Positions 54,279-63,758 of a stretch of DNA of 64,000 bases are shown piece by piece; within the stretch, counting starts at the first letter, position 1; each line of letters begins with the position of its first letter. The DNA comes from Bradyrhizobium neotropicale (GTDB lineage: Bacteria; Pseudomonadota; Alphaproteobacteria; Rhizobiales; Xanthobacteraceae): NCBI RefSeq assembly GCF_001641695.1, contig NZ_LSEF01000061.1, positions 1 through 64,000 of the forward strand. Reading direction: 5' to 3'. The notes beneath the pieces are model-generated. The model worked only from the letters and a program-made list of their open reading frames with translations, was not told the DNA's origin and made no database searches. The position numbers and the translations under genes were made by a program.

Positions 54279-54725
54279 TCAGGCCCTCACCGCCCGGATC
54301 GGCTTCGACCGAGCCGTCAGCAATTCGGCAGCAATTTCAGTGTTCAGCACCTGTTCCAGCCGGGTCAGGACCCGGGCGATCGGGGCGGCATCGGTCACGC
54401 GGTGATCCCAGCGGATCACGACATTTATGGTCTGGTCGGGCTCGACCACCCCATAGCTGACGATAAAGGGGCCCGGCGTGATGGCATGGAGCGCACCGCC
54501 GCCATAGGCCGCGATAGAGGTCACCGAGAAGCTGCCGAACCAATTGCCCCGCTGCCGGCCGAAATTCAGCCCGACCGCCCAGGACAGCCGCCGCAGCGGC
54601 CGCGGCAGGCGGGTCGCCCGCCGCTTTGATCTAGCATGAGCGAACCGGTCCGGGGCCGACCGTTGTCGCGCCCCCACGACGGTTAATAACTCAGGCGAAG
54701 ATCTCCATAAATCGTGTCTTATCAA
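54279..54725 (-). pseudogene. truncated 2-oxoacid dehydrogenase acyltransferase-like protein
   Basis: A 148-residue frame whose second half (GNWFGSFSVTSIAAYGGGAL, PGPFIVSYGVVEPDQTINV, RWDHRVTDAAPIARVLTRLE) matches the C-terminal part of an E2-type acyltransferase catalytic domain, with the DHR motif where the catalytic histidine lies. The N-terminal half of the fold, normally over 100 residues, is missing; the first 40 residues look unrelated. No good ribosome site precedes the ATG. Probably a truncated, non-functional gene. Confidence 0.6.
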
Positions 54726-54788
54726 TGGTTTGAATGGTTAATTTGACGTAACTTCGTACCCTCCTGCAAGATCGCCGGAACCTGCAAT

Positions 54789-55562
54789 CTACCGCTTGAT
54801 CCCCTCGAATGCGGCCATGATGCCGCGCTGGAACAGCGACCAGTCGAAGCCGAGCGCGATCGCGCGGTAGCCGCGGTCGATCAGGCGGTTTGCCTGCTCG
54901 GCGGTGCGGGCGACGCCGCCGATCGGCACACCGCTTTTGAGGATGCCGGCCTCGGCGCGGGCGATCAGTTCGAGCAACTCCGGATCGTCCATCTGTCCGC
55001 GCTTGTTGATCGAGGTGGCGAGGTCGCCGGGGCCGATCACCGCGACGTCGATGCCGGGCGTCGCCATGATCTCGTCGATGCGGTTGACGGCGTCGACATG
55101 CTCGATGGTGATCATGCAGATCATCTCGTCATCGGCGCCGGCCATGTAGTCCGGCATCGACTGGCCCCAGCGGAACGGCGCGTGGAAGGGACCCCAGAGC
55201 CGGTCGCCGCGCGGCGGGTAGCGCACGCTGCGCACGGCCTTCTCGGCATCAGCGCGGCTCGCGATCATCGGAAAGTTGATGCCGAAGGCGCCGATGTCCA
55301 TCGGCGCTTTCGCAAGCCACGGCTCGTTCGCCGCGATCCGCACCAAGGGCGTGCATGGCGTGCCCGTCGTGGCAGCGATCATCGCATGCGCTTCCGAAAG
55401 GCCGATGGGCCCGTGCTCGAGATCGACGATGATCCAGTCGAGCGAGCGCGCCATGATCTGCACGGTCTGCACGCTCGGGATCGTCGCTATCGCACCGAAG
55501 GCGGGACGGCCCTCGCGCCAGAGTTGGCGGAGGCGGTTGAGCGGCGTTGGCGAGACCGACAT
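54789..55562 (-). CDS. HpcH/HpaI-family aldolase
   Basis: A 257-residue class-II aldolase of the HpcH/HpaI family, which cleaves or forms 4-hydroxy-2-oxo acids with a metal ion. Markers are RSLDWIIVDLEHGPIGLSEA, IARADAEKAVRSVRYPPRGD-like metal region (SRADAEKAVRSVRYPPRGDR), MITIEHVDAVNRIDEI and ALGFDWSLFQRG. The start is an ATG at 55562. Its substrate is unknown. murI lies upstream with 58 bp between. Confidence 0.92.
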   Translation of the reverse strand: MSVSPTPLNRLRQLWREGRPAFGAIATIPSVQTVQIMARSLDWIIVDLEHGPIGLSEAHAMIAATTGTPCTPLVRIAANEPWLAKAPMDIGAFGINFPMIASRADAEKAVRSVRYPPRGDRLWGPFHAPFRWGQSMPDYMAGADDEMICMITIEHVDAVNRIDEIMATPGIDVAVIGPGDLATSINKRGQMDDPELLELIARAEAGILKSGVPIGGVARTAEQANRLIDRGYRAIALGFDWSLFQRGIMAAFEGIKR

Positions 55563-55620
55563 GGGAAACCTGCGGGGACGATGACGGCGGAGCCTAGCAG
55601 TGCGCCGTTGACGCGAGAAG

Positions 55621-56418
55621 TCAGGCCGGCACGCGGCCGCCGAAGAACGGCGTCAAGGTGGGCCCAAGCCCGTGTACGCGGTTCGAGGTGAAGATCATTT
55701 CCGCACCGGTCTGCACGATCTCCGCGGCCCGCGGACCGAGCAGGTCCGAGACGCGGCGTGCGATCGCGGGCGCTGGATCGATCCAGTCGACCGGCCAGGG
55801 CGCGAGTTTTTTCAAGCGCTCGAGCAGCAACGGATAATGCGTGCAGGCGAGCACCACCGTGTCGGTGCGCGCGCTCGCATCGTCGGGATCGCCGACAAAG
55901 CAGGGCTTCAGCTCGGCGAGAATGTCGCCGTCGCTGATCGTATGGCCGCCGAGCGCGGCTTCGGCGAGTGAGGCGAGCTCGGGCGAGCCCACAAGCGTCA
56001 CCTCGCAGCCTTGCGCGAAGTCACGGATCAGCGCCTTCGTATATTCGCGCTTCACCGTGCCCTTGGTGCCGAGCACCGAGACACGGCGGGTCTTCGACTG
56101 CGCACAGGCCGGTTTGATCGCCGGCACCGTGCCGACGAAGGGCAGGGAATAAGCGGCGCGCAGATGCGATAGGACCAGGGTGGACGCCGTGTTGCAGGCG
56201 ATGACGGCGAGGTCAGGATCATGTGTGCCGATCAGTTCCCCCATCAGCGGGACCACGCGGGCGATGATCTCGTCCTCGCTGTGGTGGCCGTAGGGGAAGA
56301 AGGCGTCGTCGGCGACGTAGACGTAATGCGCGTCCGGGCGCGCGGCCACGACCTCGCGCAGCACCGTGAGCCCGCCAAGGCCGGAATCGAACACCAGGAT
56401 GGTTGGAGTGTCGGTCAC
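55621..56418 (-). CDS. murI: glutamate racemase
   Basis: A 265-residue cofactor-independent racemase making D-glutamate for peptidoglycan. The two catalytic cysteines are C75 (VIACNTAST) and C192 (LACTHYPLL), and FDSGLGGLTVLREV is at the start. It starts with GTG at 56418. Length and motif spacing are typical. Confidence 0.95.
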   Translation of the reverse strand: MTDTPTILVFDSGLGGLTVLREVVAARPDAHYVYVADDAFFPYGHHSEDEIIARVVPLMGELIGTHDPDLAVIACNTASTLVLSHLRAAYSLPFVGTVPAIKPACAQSKTRRVSVLGTKGTVKREYTKALIRDFAQGCEVTLVGSPELASLAEAALGGHTISDGDILAELKPCFVGDPDDASARTDTVVLACTHYPLLLERLKKLAPWPVDWIDPAPAIARRVSDLLGPRAAEIVQTGAEMIFTSNRVHGLGPTLTPFFGGRVPA

Positions 56419-56590
56419 GTGGTTACCCTAGTCCTCGCATGGTTACCATTCGGTTTTTGGGGCGGTTTTGCGGCCGAGCCGCCATGGTGCCGATTTGGAA
56501 TGATTCCATTTCGCGGCTGCCGCATTGTCCCGCTATCAGCAGCCACGCTGCGGTGCGGGCCGGGATGCCTTCCGCAAACGGGGAGCTGAC

Positions 56591-57148
56591 ATGATCAGAA
56601 ACACGAATGCCGGCTGGGGCAGCGTCGCCCGGTGGCTGCACTGGATTTTGGCGCTGGCGATCATCGGCATGATCGGCTTCGGCTGGTGGATGAACCACGT
56701 CCCGGCGCGCCCGGACCGGTTCTTTTACCGCTCGATCCACGCCGACATCGGCTATGTGATCCTGCTGCTCACACTCATTCGCATGTCCTGGCGCGCTTTG
56801 AACCCGACGCCGGCGCTGCCGGCCGAGACCTCGCGCTGGCAGAAGATCGCGGCCCACATCAGCCATGGCGCGCTGTATCTCGTGGTCATCCTGGTCGCGG
56901 CGCTCGGCTGGGCGCATTCCGGCGCACGTTCGCCCAACTACTCGGACTTCTTCGGCCTGTTTCACATGCCGCAATTCACCTCGCCGGACCGCGCGGCAGC
57001 GGACGCCTACGAGCACCGCCACATCTTCTTTGCCTATGTCCTGCTCGCGCTGATCGCGGTTCACGTGATCGCCGCCCTCTGGCATCAGTTCATCCGCCGC
57101 GACCGCGTGGTGGCGCGAATGGTGAGCGGCGAGGCCGAGGCGGGGTAG
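56591..57148 (+). CDS. cytochrome b561
   Basis: A 185-residue four-helix di-haem b protein of the bacterial cytochrome b561 family. Haem-ligand histidines are in SVARWLHWILALAI, RSIHADIGYVILL, HISHGALYLVV and VHVIAALWHQF. These proteins transfer electrons from quinol in the inner membrane. GGGGAG lies upstream of the ATG at 56591; the ATG at 56525 lacks it. Divergent from murI. Confidence 0.93.
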   Translation: MIRNTNAGWGSVARWLHWILALAIIGMIGFGWWMNHVPARPDRFFYRSIHADIGYVILLLTLIRMSWRALNPTPALPAETSRWQKIAAHISHGALYLVVILVAALGWAHSGARSPNYSDFFGLFHMPQFTSPDRAAADAYEHRHIFFAYVLLALIAVHVIAALWHQFIRRDRVVARMVSGEAEAG

Positions 57149-57168
57149 GAGCGTCTCTGGGCGGCCGA

Positions 57169-57975
57169 TCACGCAATCCTGTTCGTGGTCGCGGCCCGTT
57201 CGGCAGCTAACTGCTTCTGCAAGCGGTCGATGTTTTGCAGGAGGCGCTGGCTGGTCAGTACCAGGAAGTAATAGCCGAACTGTGGGTCCTGAAAATAGAT
57301 CTCGAGCAGCCGGTCATAGGTGATCGTCAGCACCTGTCCGTCTTCGACGCATTCGATCGTTCCGGTTCGCCGGTTATCCGGCGTCAGGAATCCGAGCTCT
57401 CCCATGAGAGCTCCGGGCCCGATCTCGACGTTGATCTCCTTGACCAGGAACTTGCCGGTTACCGTGAGAAGCATCTCCTTGGCTGGATCGCCCAGCCTGA
57501 ACAGGGTATCGCCGCGGCGGTATTTTCGTTCGGTCATGAACGGCTTGAGCCATTCGATCGACATGTCGCCTTCGGCCGCATGGCGCGCCTTCTTGACGAG
57601 CTTGAGCATCTGCCGCAGGCGCACGGCGTTGATCGGAAGCAGCAGCAGATAGAGGAGAAACGTCGAGACATTCGCGGAGAGCGCGCCGAAGGCGGCGAAG
57701 AACACGCAGCCGACCATGTTGGCGACGCGCAACGGCACCATCGTCCGCATCAAGAGTGTGGCGACGAAGAAGCCGGCGCCGATGGCGGCGAGCAGATTGG
57801 CCAGCGTGATGTTGTGCAGGAAGATCTCCAGCAGCCGATTGAAGATCGCGTCGTAGGTGACGTTGTTGGGATCGAGGCCCATCTGGACCAAGATCTTCGC
57901 GATCCTCAGATTATCCGTTGCCGCATCGAGAATGCGGTCGAGGATCGACGAAATGTCTGCGCTGCCGGACGCCAT
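57169..57975 (-). CDS. membrane protein with cyclic-nucleotide-binding domain, Popeye-like
   Basis: A 268-residue protein starting MASGSADISSILDRIL. Three hydrophobic helices lie at about residues 50-110 (LANLLAAIGAGFFVATLLM, ANMVGCVFFAAFGALS, TFLLYLLLLPINAVRLRQML), followed by a Crp-like cyclic-nucleotide-binding domain (residues 130-240; PGALMGELGFLTPDNRRTGT is the phosphate-binding region) and a coiled-coil tail (LLQNIDRLQKQLAAERAAT). Three helices plus a cytosolic cNMP domain is the layout of Popeye proteins. GGGGA precedes the start. There is no helix-turn-helix or enzyme domain. Confidence 0.82.
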   Translation of the reverse strand: MASGSADISSILDRILDAATDNLRIAKILVQMGLDPNNVTYDAIFNRLLEIFLHNITLANLLAAIGAGFFVATLLMRTMVPLRVANMVGCVFFAAFGALSANVSTFLLYLLLLPINAVRLRQMLKLVKKARHAAEGDMSIEWLKPFMTERKYRRGDTLFRLGDPAKEMLLTVTGKFLVKEINVEIGPGALMGELGFLTPDNRRTGTIECVEDGQVLTITYDRLLEIYFQDPQFGYYFLVLTSQRLLQNIDRLQKQLAAERAATTNRIA

Positions 57976-58258
57976 GATATGTCCCCGCGAAAGGCCTTCA
58001 GTCCAGGTCGATGGTCTCAAGACGTATAGCCGAAATCGAATGACGACCGCTTGAATGGAATTTCCGGCGGTCTTGCCGCAAGAGGCAAATTTTAGCCTGA
58101 ACGGGGGTTTCGGCAATTGCCCGTTCGTTGCGCCTGTGATCCGAGCGGTTCGTGATTCGGGAGCCCGGTTGGCGGCTTCGGACCTATGAATGGACTTGTG
58201 GGCGGGCTTGGCCCGCGTCAAGGCCATCAGCACGGGGGAGCGTCGGCGATCCCGTACC

Positions 58259-59341
58259 TTATGGCTTGGCGGCGGGCTGGACGACCTGCTGCTCGACGAG
58301 GGAAAGGTGCCCCGGCAGCGCGCCGGCGCGCAGCAGCATGGCGACTCTGTTGGCCTCTTCGAGAGTGAAATTGCCGGAGATCTGGACCGAGCCGCCGGTG
58401 ATGGGCTCACGGATCACGGGGGCCGAAATCACCTTGTCGTCGAGCACGATGGCAAAGGGCTTGCCGATGTTCTCTTCCGTGACGTGCGCGAAGCGCCGGG
58501 CGCCGCGCGCATTGAAGGTGAACGAGGCAATCGGATCCTTGGTGCCCGTGGCAAAGCCCGGGCCGGCATAGCTGATGTCGCCGCCGTCGAGCGCGCTGTC
58601 CTTCGAAACCAGGTAGGATCGCTTGTCCTTGAAGCCGAACAGGACTTCGGAGCCGGCGGGAGGGCTGCTGAGCTCAGCCTGCTCCGCCGGCATCGAGAGG
58701 TCGACCGTGCGGAAGCTGACGCGCACTTTTTTGGCGAAGATCGCGATCACGCGCTCGGGCTCCATCATGCCCGGCAGGAAGATGCGGATGCGGTCCGGCC
58801 CGTCCGGCTGCACGCTGGCGAGCTTGATGTCGTTGTCCTTGAGGCGCTGCTCGATCATGGCGATGGAGTCTTCGACCAGATCGTGCTGCCGCGCGGCGAG
58901 GGCGGCATCCGCGGGCGTGAGCCTGATCAGTCCATCGCCGGCGTCGGCCACGGTGAACGCGTGCGCGGGCAACGTGTTTGCCACCGAGGTGAGCTTGCGC
59001 TCGAGCTGATCACGGCCCTTGGCGTCGGCGATCTTGACCTCGACGCTGCCGGCACGGATCGCAAGGCCTGAGAATGCAATGTGGCCGTCTCGCAGGTTTT
59101 TGTAGACGTCGTCGCGCAGGTCTGTGACGGCAGCCTCGCGCAGGCCATCCGTATCGACCTTGTAGACGATGCGCGATCCGCCCTGCTTCTCCATCATGTT
59201 GCCGACGAGTGCCGAGATTTTCGCTCGCATCTTGTCGAGATGGGTTTCCTCGGCGCGGGCGGTGCGGGGCAGGGCGATCGCCGATGCAATCGTGAGTACG
59301 ACAATCAGCCGTGTCATCCGCTGCTGCAGGGTCGTGGTCAT
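58259..59341 (-). CDS. SecD-like periplasmic P1-head protein
   Basis: A 360-residue secreted protein with a signal peptide (MTTTLQQRMTRLIVVLTIASAIALPRTARA). The mature part matches the periplasmic P1 region of SecD (DLSMPAEQAELSSPPAGSEV, SYAGPGFATGTKDPIASFTFNARGARRFAHVTEENIGKPFAIVLDD and ITGGSVQISGNFTLEEANRVAMLLRAGALP). The six-helix RND membrane domain that follows in true SecD is missing: the protein stops just after it would begin. It is a stand-alone SecD head. The open frame upstream to 60307 is not the same gene. Confidence 0.85.
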   Translation of the reverse strand: MTTTLQQRMTRLIVVLTIASAIALPRTARAEETHLDKMRAKISALVGNMMEKQGGSRIVYKVDTDGLREAAVTDLRDDVYKNLRDGHIAFSGLAIRAGSVEVKIADAKGRDQLERKLTSVANTLPAHAFTVADAGDGLIRLTPADAALAARQHDLVEDSIAMIEQRLKDNDIKLASVQPDGPDRIRIFLPGMMEPERVIAIFAKKVRVSFRTVDLSMPAEQAELSSPPAGSEVLFGFKDKRSYLVSKDSALDGGDISYAGPGFATGTKDPIASFTFNARGARRFAHVTEENIGKPFAIVLDDKVISAPVIREPITGGSVQISGNFTLEEANRVAMLLRAGALPGHLSLVEQQVVQPAAKP

Positions 59342-59494
59342 GGAGTCCTCAATTTGCGCAAGCGCGGGGTCAGGTGGCGAGGCCAGCGCCAGTTGTTGGT
59401 CCCCCGATCGCGCGTGGAGGTTCAAGAATGAGGGGTCGAACCTCGTGGGCGCCAGGCGCAACTCACAGCAACGCTGCCGACTTTGGAACATGCC

Positions 59495-60277
59495 ATGCGA
59501 GCCGGGATCATCGGAATCATGTTGAGTGCGATGCTGGCCCTGGCCGCAGGCCCGGCAGTCGCCTACGACACGTATGACAGCCGAAGCCTGTTCGCCAACC
59601 CGATGTTCATCGACCGCGGTACCAGCGACGTCGCCTATGACCCCCGAAGCTGCGCCGGCGTTGATTGGGACGACGAGGTCGTGGTGGCGCGGGTGACGGC
59701 CGGCCCGCGCGTCAACTTCGTCAAGAGTCCGGACGACGAGACCGGCAAGGCCCCAAGCTGCCCCGCGGCGGGCGGGGCCTGCCGCAAGAAGTCCTATCTC
59801 GTGCCCGGCGACTTCGTGCTTGCTGGCCGGACGCGGGGCGATTTCACCTGCATCAGCTACCGCTCGCCGGTGAGAAGGATCCCGGCCTGGCGCAACGGCT
59901 GGCTGCCGCGCGCGGCGCTGAGCCCGGTCGCACCGATGCCGGCTCCACAGCTCAGCGATTGGCTGGGCACCTGGAGCCTTCCGAACGGCAGCATCGCCAT
60001 CACCGACGATGGCATCGGCGGTCGTCTGCATATCGTGGGCGAGATGGCCGTGGCCACGATGCGCGACGTCCACACCGGCACGCTCGACGCGCAGGTGAAG
60101 CCTGCAACGGACAACATCGCCTTCCTCGAGGACGGCTGGCTGCCGTTCGAGACCAATTGCGACAGCGGCTGCCGGGTGCGCATGCGGCGCGCCGGCCCGT
60201 TTCTGCTGGTGCAGGACAATGGCGATTGCGGCGGCGCCGGAGCCAGTTTCACAGGGCTCTATCGCCGCAGCCCGTAG
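59495..60277 (+). CDS. secreted cysteine-rich protein, unknown function
   Basis: A 260-residue secreted protein with a signal peptide (MRAGIIGIMLSAMLALAAGPAVA). The mature part carries eight cysteines in pairs (PRSCAGVDWD, PSCPAAGGACRKKSY, DFTCISYR, NCDSGCRVRM, GDCGGAG), suggesting several disulfides. A C-terminal segment (WLGTWSLPNGSIAITDDGIG) looks like a lipocalin-type beta strand set. The ATG at 59495 is used. Divergent from the SecD-like gene. I do not recognise a family. Confidence 0.75.
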   Translation: MRAGIIGIMLSAMLALAAGPAVAYDTYDSRSLFANPMFIDRGTSDVAYDPRSCAGVDWDDEVVVARVTAGPRVNFVKSPDDETGKAPSCPAAGGACRKKSYLVPGDFVLAGRTRGDFTCISYRSPVRRIPAWRNGWLPRAALSPVAPMPAPQLSDWLGTWSLPNGSIAITDDGIGGRLHIVGEMAVATMRDVHTGTLDAQVKPATDNIAFLEDGWLPFETNCDSGCRVRMRRAGPFLLVQDNGDCGGAGASFTGLYRRSP

Positions 60278-60404
60278 GGAATGGACGAACGCCAAATCAT
60301 CCATCATTCTGTCCGCGCCCGACCGGCAATCGGCCGGGACCTCGCCTGAACCAAAATGTCAACGACAAGGGGCGGGGAATGAACATGAGGGAGGACGAAA
60401 TTCC

Positions 60405-62312
60405 ATGGCGGGCATCCACGCGCTCGATCGGCTCATCGGCAACGACTACCCGGACCTGGCAACGGACGCGGAGGTGCGGGCCTTCGAGCAGGTCCCTTAC
60501 GCGGATCGCGTCGCGGCCGAGAGCACTTATGACGCCATCACGCTCGGCGCTGAGCGCAACCCCGACGGTCCGGCGATTCAGTTCCTGCAAAATGCCGATC
60601 CGGCCGACACGCCGCTCGTCGTCAGCTACCGCGACTTCATCGCGCGCGTCACGCAGGCCGCCAACATGTTTCACGCGCTCGGTGCGGAAAAGGGCGACGT
60701 CATCAGCTTCATGCTGCCGCTGGTGCCCGATGCCTTCGTGACGCTGTTCGGCGCGGAGGCCGCGGGCATCGCCAATCCCGTCAACCCGTTGCTGGAGCCG
60801 CACCAGATCGCGGAGATCCTGGAAGCCGCAAACACCAAGATCCTGGTGGCGCTCGGGCCGATGCCGGGCACCGACATCTGGCAGAAGGTCGAGCAGATCC
60901 GCCCGCAGCTGAAACATCTCAAGGCGATCGTGCAGGTGTTCGGCGGCGGCGATCCCGCCAACGGAATCTACGCGTTCAACGATCTCATCAAGCAGCAGCC
61001 GTCCGACCGGCTTGTCAGCGGGCGTAAGATTCCTGGGAGCGACATCGCCGCCTATTTCCACACCGGCGGCACCACTGGCACGCCGAAGCTGGTGCGGCAC
61101 ACCCATGCCAACCAAGTCTATCAGGCCTGGGCGCTCGGTCTGATGCTGAAGTCGAAACCCGGTGGCAACATGCTGTTCGGCATGCCGCTGTTTCACGTCG
61201 GGGGATCGCTGACGCAGGTGCTGCTGACGCTGTCGAGCGGCGGATCGCTCGTCGTGCTGTCGCCGAGCGGATGGCGCAATCCGAATTCGGTGAAGAACAT
61301 CTGGGGACTGGTCGAACGCTTCAGGCCCGAGGCGCTGTCGAGCGTGCCGACGGTGCTCGCCGCCGCGCTCGCGGTGCCGCCGGGCAATGCCGACATCTCC
61401 AGCCTGAAATATGCCGCCGGCGGTGGCTCGGCGATTCCCGTCGCGGTCGGCTCGGCGATTCAGGACAAGCTCAGCTTGCCGGTGGTCGAGGTCTACGGCA
61501 TGACGGAGACCTCGAGCGTGCATACGCTGGCCTATCCGTCGCGGCCGATCCGGCTCGGCTCGGTCGGTCTGCCGATGCCCTATGCGGGCGTGCGCATCGT
61601 GCAGCTCGATGCCGACGGCCGGCTGATCCGTGACTGCGCACCTGACGAGATCGGCGTCGTGATCATGGCCGGTCCCGGCGTGTTCGGCGGCTATCTCAAC
61701 GGCGAACACAACGAGGGCGCCTTCGTCGACGAGGTCTGGGTCAATTCCGGCGATCTCGGCCGGTTAGATGCCGACGGCTATCTCTGGATCACCGGCCGCG
61801 CCAAGGATCTCGTGATCCGCGGCGGCCACAACATCGATCCGGCGCCGATCGAGGAGATCATGTTCCGCCATCCTGCCGTGGGCTTCGCCGCGGTGGTCGG
61901 CCAGCCCGATGCCTATGCCGGCGAGTTGCCGATCGGCTATGTGCAGTTGAAGCCGGGTGCCCAGGTCGAGCCCGGCGAGCTCGAGACGTGGGTACGCGAG
62001 CGCACGCCCGAGCGCGCCGCCGTGCCCGTGCAGATCATCCCGATCGATCCAATGCCGGTCACCGGTGTCGGGAAGGTGTTCAAGCCGCAGCTGCGCTGGG
62101 ACGCGGCGCAGCGTGTCTTCGCCAAGGTGCTGGCGCCGATCGCCGAGCGCGGCATCGACTGCAAAGTAAAAGTCGGCGCCCATGGCAGCCACGGCTCGAT
62201 CGCCACCGTCACGCTTGCGGGACTCGCGGCGGAGCAGCGCGAGGTGGTCGCCGGCGAGGTGCACGCGCTGCTTGCACCGTTCGTGATGCGGCATGAGGTC
62301 GGATTCGCCTGA
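60405..62312 (+). CDS. acyl-CoA synthetase (AMP-dependent ligase)
   Basis: A 635-residue ANL-superfamily ligase that activates a carboxylate with ATP and CoA. The P-loop is AAYFHTGGTTGTPKLVRHTH, with YGMTETSS and WVNSGDLGRLDADGYLWITGRAKDLVIRGGHNIDP for the adenylate-binding and C-terminal hinge motifs. The N-terminal region (residues 1-60) is longer than in short-chain enzymes. GGAGG lies 10 bases before the ATG. Substrate not predictable. Confidence 0.92.
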   Translation: MAGIHALDRLIGNDYPDLATDAEVRAFEQVPYADRVAAESTYDAITLGAERNPDGPAIQFLQNADPADTPLVVSYRDFIARVTQAANMFHALGAEKGDVISFMLPLVPDAFVTLFGAEAAGIANPVNPLLEPHQIAEILEAANTKILVALGPMPGTDIWQKVEQIRPQLKHLKAIVQVFGGGDPANGIYAFNDLIKQQPSDRLVSGRKIPGSDIAAYFHTGGTTGTPKLVRHTHANQVYQAWALGLMLKSKPGGNMLFGMPLFHVGGSLTQVLLTLSSGGSLVVLSPSGWRNPNSVKNIWGLVERFRPEALSSVPTVLAAALAVPPGNADISSLKYAAGGGSAIPVAVGSAIQDKLSLPVVEVYGMTETSSVHTLAYPSRPIRLGSVGLPMPYAGVRIVQLDADGRLIRDCAPDEIGVVIMAGPGVFGGYLNGEHNEGAFVDEVWVNSGDLGRLDADGYLWITGRAKDLVIRGGHNIDPAPIEEIMFRHPAVGFAAVVGQPDAYAGELPIGYVQLKPGAQVEPGELETWVRERTPERAAVPVQIIPIDPMPVTGVGKVFKPQLRWDAAQRVFAKVLAPIAERGIDCKVKVGAHGSHGSIATVTLAGLAAEQREVVAGEVHALLAPFVMRHEVGFA

Positions 62313-62381
62313 CCGGCATTGCCGAGCGGCTAGGCCCGATGGAGCCGCGCACAGCACGGCTCCAGCACTACCGATTGGCCG

Positions 62382-63758
62382 CTACCCGCGGATCGCCGCA
62401 TTGGCCTGCTCGGCCGCGCCTGTCATCGCGTCCTTTGCCGATTTCGCCCCGTTGACCACTTCGTTGACGCCGATCATGAAGGCGTCGAGGATCAGCTTCG
62501 ATTGCGGGTGGAAAAGAATGGCCTTGGCGCGGTCGACATCGGCATTTTGCAGGTTGGTGAGCGCCGCCTCAGCGGCCTCCGCGCCGAACGCCGTCTTGAA
62601 GCCTTCGCTGGACCACGCCGACACGCGTGTCGTGGCCAGCCCGGCTGCAGCCGTCTGCAGCGATGTCGGCTTGCTCGTCGCCCAGAGCAGGAACAGGAAC
62701 GCTGCCCGTTTGTTTCGTGACTTGGAATTGATGCAGGCCTGCCAGTGCGACATGAAGGGAACGGGTGCACGGCCGGGGAGATGCGGGAAAGTTGCATACC
62801 CGGCGTGCCCAGCCACACGGCTCTTCGCGGGATTGGAGATGTCGGTCGCGAAGTTGCTGCTGTCGATGGCCATTGCGGTCCTGCCCTGCAGGAAATCATC
62901 CAGCACGTGGTACCATTCATAGCTGCCGGCGCCGAAAGGTCCGGCCTGGCTCAGTATCTGTCCGTACATCTCGACGGCCGCGATCGCCTCGGGGCTCGCG
63001 AAAGCGGCCTTGTTGTCCTTGACCATGGCTCCGCCGTACGAGAACACGAAGCCCAAGGCCGGCGGGCAGGAATTGAAGCTGGCCTGGGCCCGCATGGCGA
63101 TGCCCGACATCTCGCTCGTCTTGACCGCCTTGGCTGTGGCAAGCAGCTCTTCGAATGTCTGGGGAACCGGCAGGTTCCTGGCTGCCAGCGCATCCTTGTT
63201 GATGAACAGGGTCATCGCCTCCGAGGTGATCGGGATGGCGTAGCGTTCGCCGTCCGACCACAGCGGGAAGGCTCGGGCTGTTTTCAGCAGGTCGTTCTCG
63301 TCGTACCAGCCGAGATCGGTCAGCGACCTCTGGGAGTAATAGTGGTTCAGCGGCTCGAGCCATCCTGCCGAGATGCCTTGACCGTAGATCGTGAACATGA
63401 AGACGTCGGGCGTGCTGCTGCCGCGCGCGAGCCTGATCGGCAGAGCGCTCATGAACGTGGTTTCCAGCTGGAAATCGGCGTCCACCGTGATGCCCGTGAG
63501 CCTGGTGAACTCCGGCAGCAGCGGCGCGATCGCATGCGACCAGGGATGGATCGCACCCGCAAGCGTGATCGTCTGCCCAGCAAACTGCTTCCAGTCGATG
63601 GACGCGCTTGCGTAAGCCGCAGTGGTATCCTCGGCAAAGCCCCAGCGCGGCAGCGCGGTCAGAGCCGGCAGGACTACGCCAGCCGTCCCCAATCCCCTGA
63701 CGAAGCTGCGTCGGCTCGCCCGATAGCGACGGCCCGATGAGTTTTCACCCTGCGCCAT
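62382..63758 (-). CDS. Tat-type ABC substrate-binding protein
   Basis: A 458-residue extracellular solute-binding protein of family 1 (sugar type). The N-terminus carries a twin-arginine motif (ASRRSFVRGLGTAG), so it is probably exported folded. Typical segments are TLAGAIHPWSHAIAPLLPEF, RYAIPITSEAMTLFINKDAL and AAFLFLLWATSK. GGGAG precedes the start at 63758. The permease and ATPase genes are not in the window; they could lie beyond the right end. Confidence 0.88.
   Translation of the reverse strand: MAQGENSSGRRYRASRRSFVRGLGTAGVVLPALTALPRWGFAEDTTAAYASASIDWKQFAGQTITLAGAIHPWSHAIAPLLPEFTRLTGITVDADFQLETTFMSALPIRLARGSSTPDVFMFTIYGQGISAGWLEPLNHYYSQRSLTDLGWYDENDLLKTARAFPLWSDGERYAIPITSEAMTLFINKDALAARNLPVPQTFEELLATAKAVKTSEMSGIAMRAQASFNSCPPALGFVFSYGGAMVKDNKAAFASPEAIAAVEMYGQILSQAGPFGAGSYEWYHVLDDFLQGRTAMAIDSSNFATDISNPAKSRVAGHAGYATFPHLPGRAPVPFMSHWQACINSKSRNKRAAFLFLLWATSKPTSLQTAAAGLATTRVSAWSSEGFKTAFGAEAAEAALTNLQNADVDRAKAILFHPQSKLILDAFMIGVNEVVNGAKSAKDAMTGAAEQANAAIRG

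Noticed and set aside
58259..60307. One 682-codon minus-strand protein ending in the SecD-like domain
   Set aside because: The first 320 codons overlap the opposite-strand secreted protein (59495-60277) and its signal peptide; the SecD-like protein has its own signal peptide starting at 59341.
60297..61709. A 470-codon minus-strand frame
   Set aside because: Antisense to the acyl-CoA synthetase gene, whose motifs are unmistakable.
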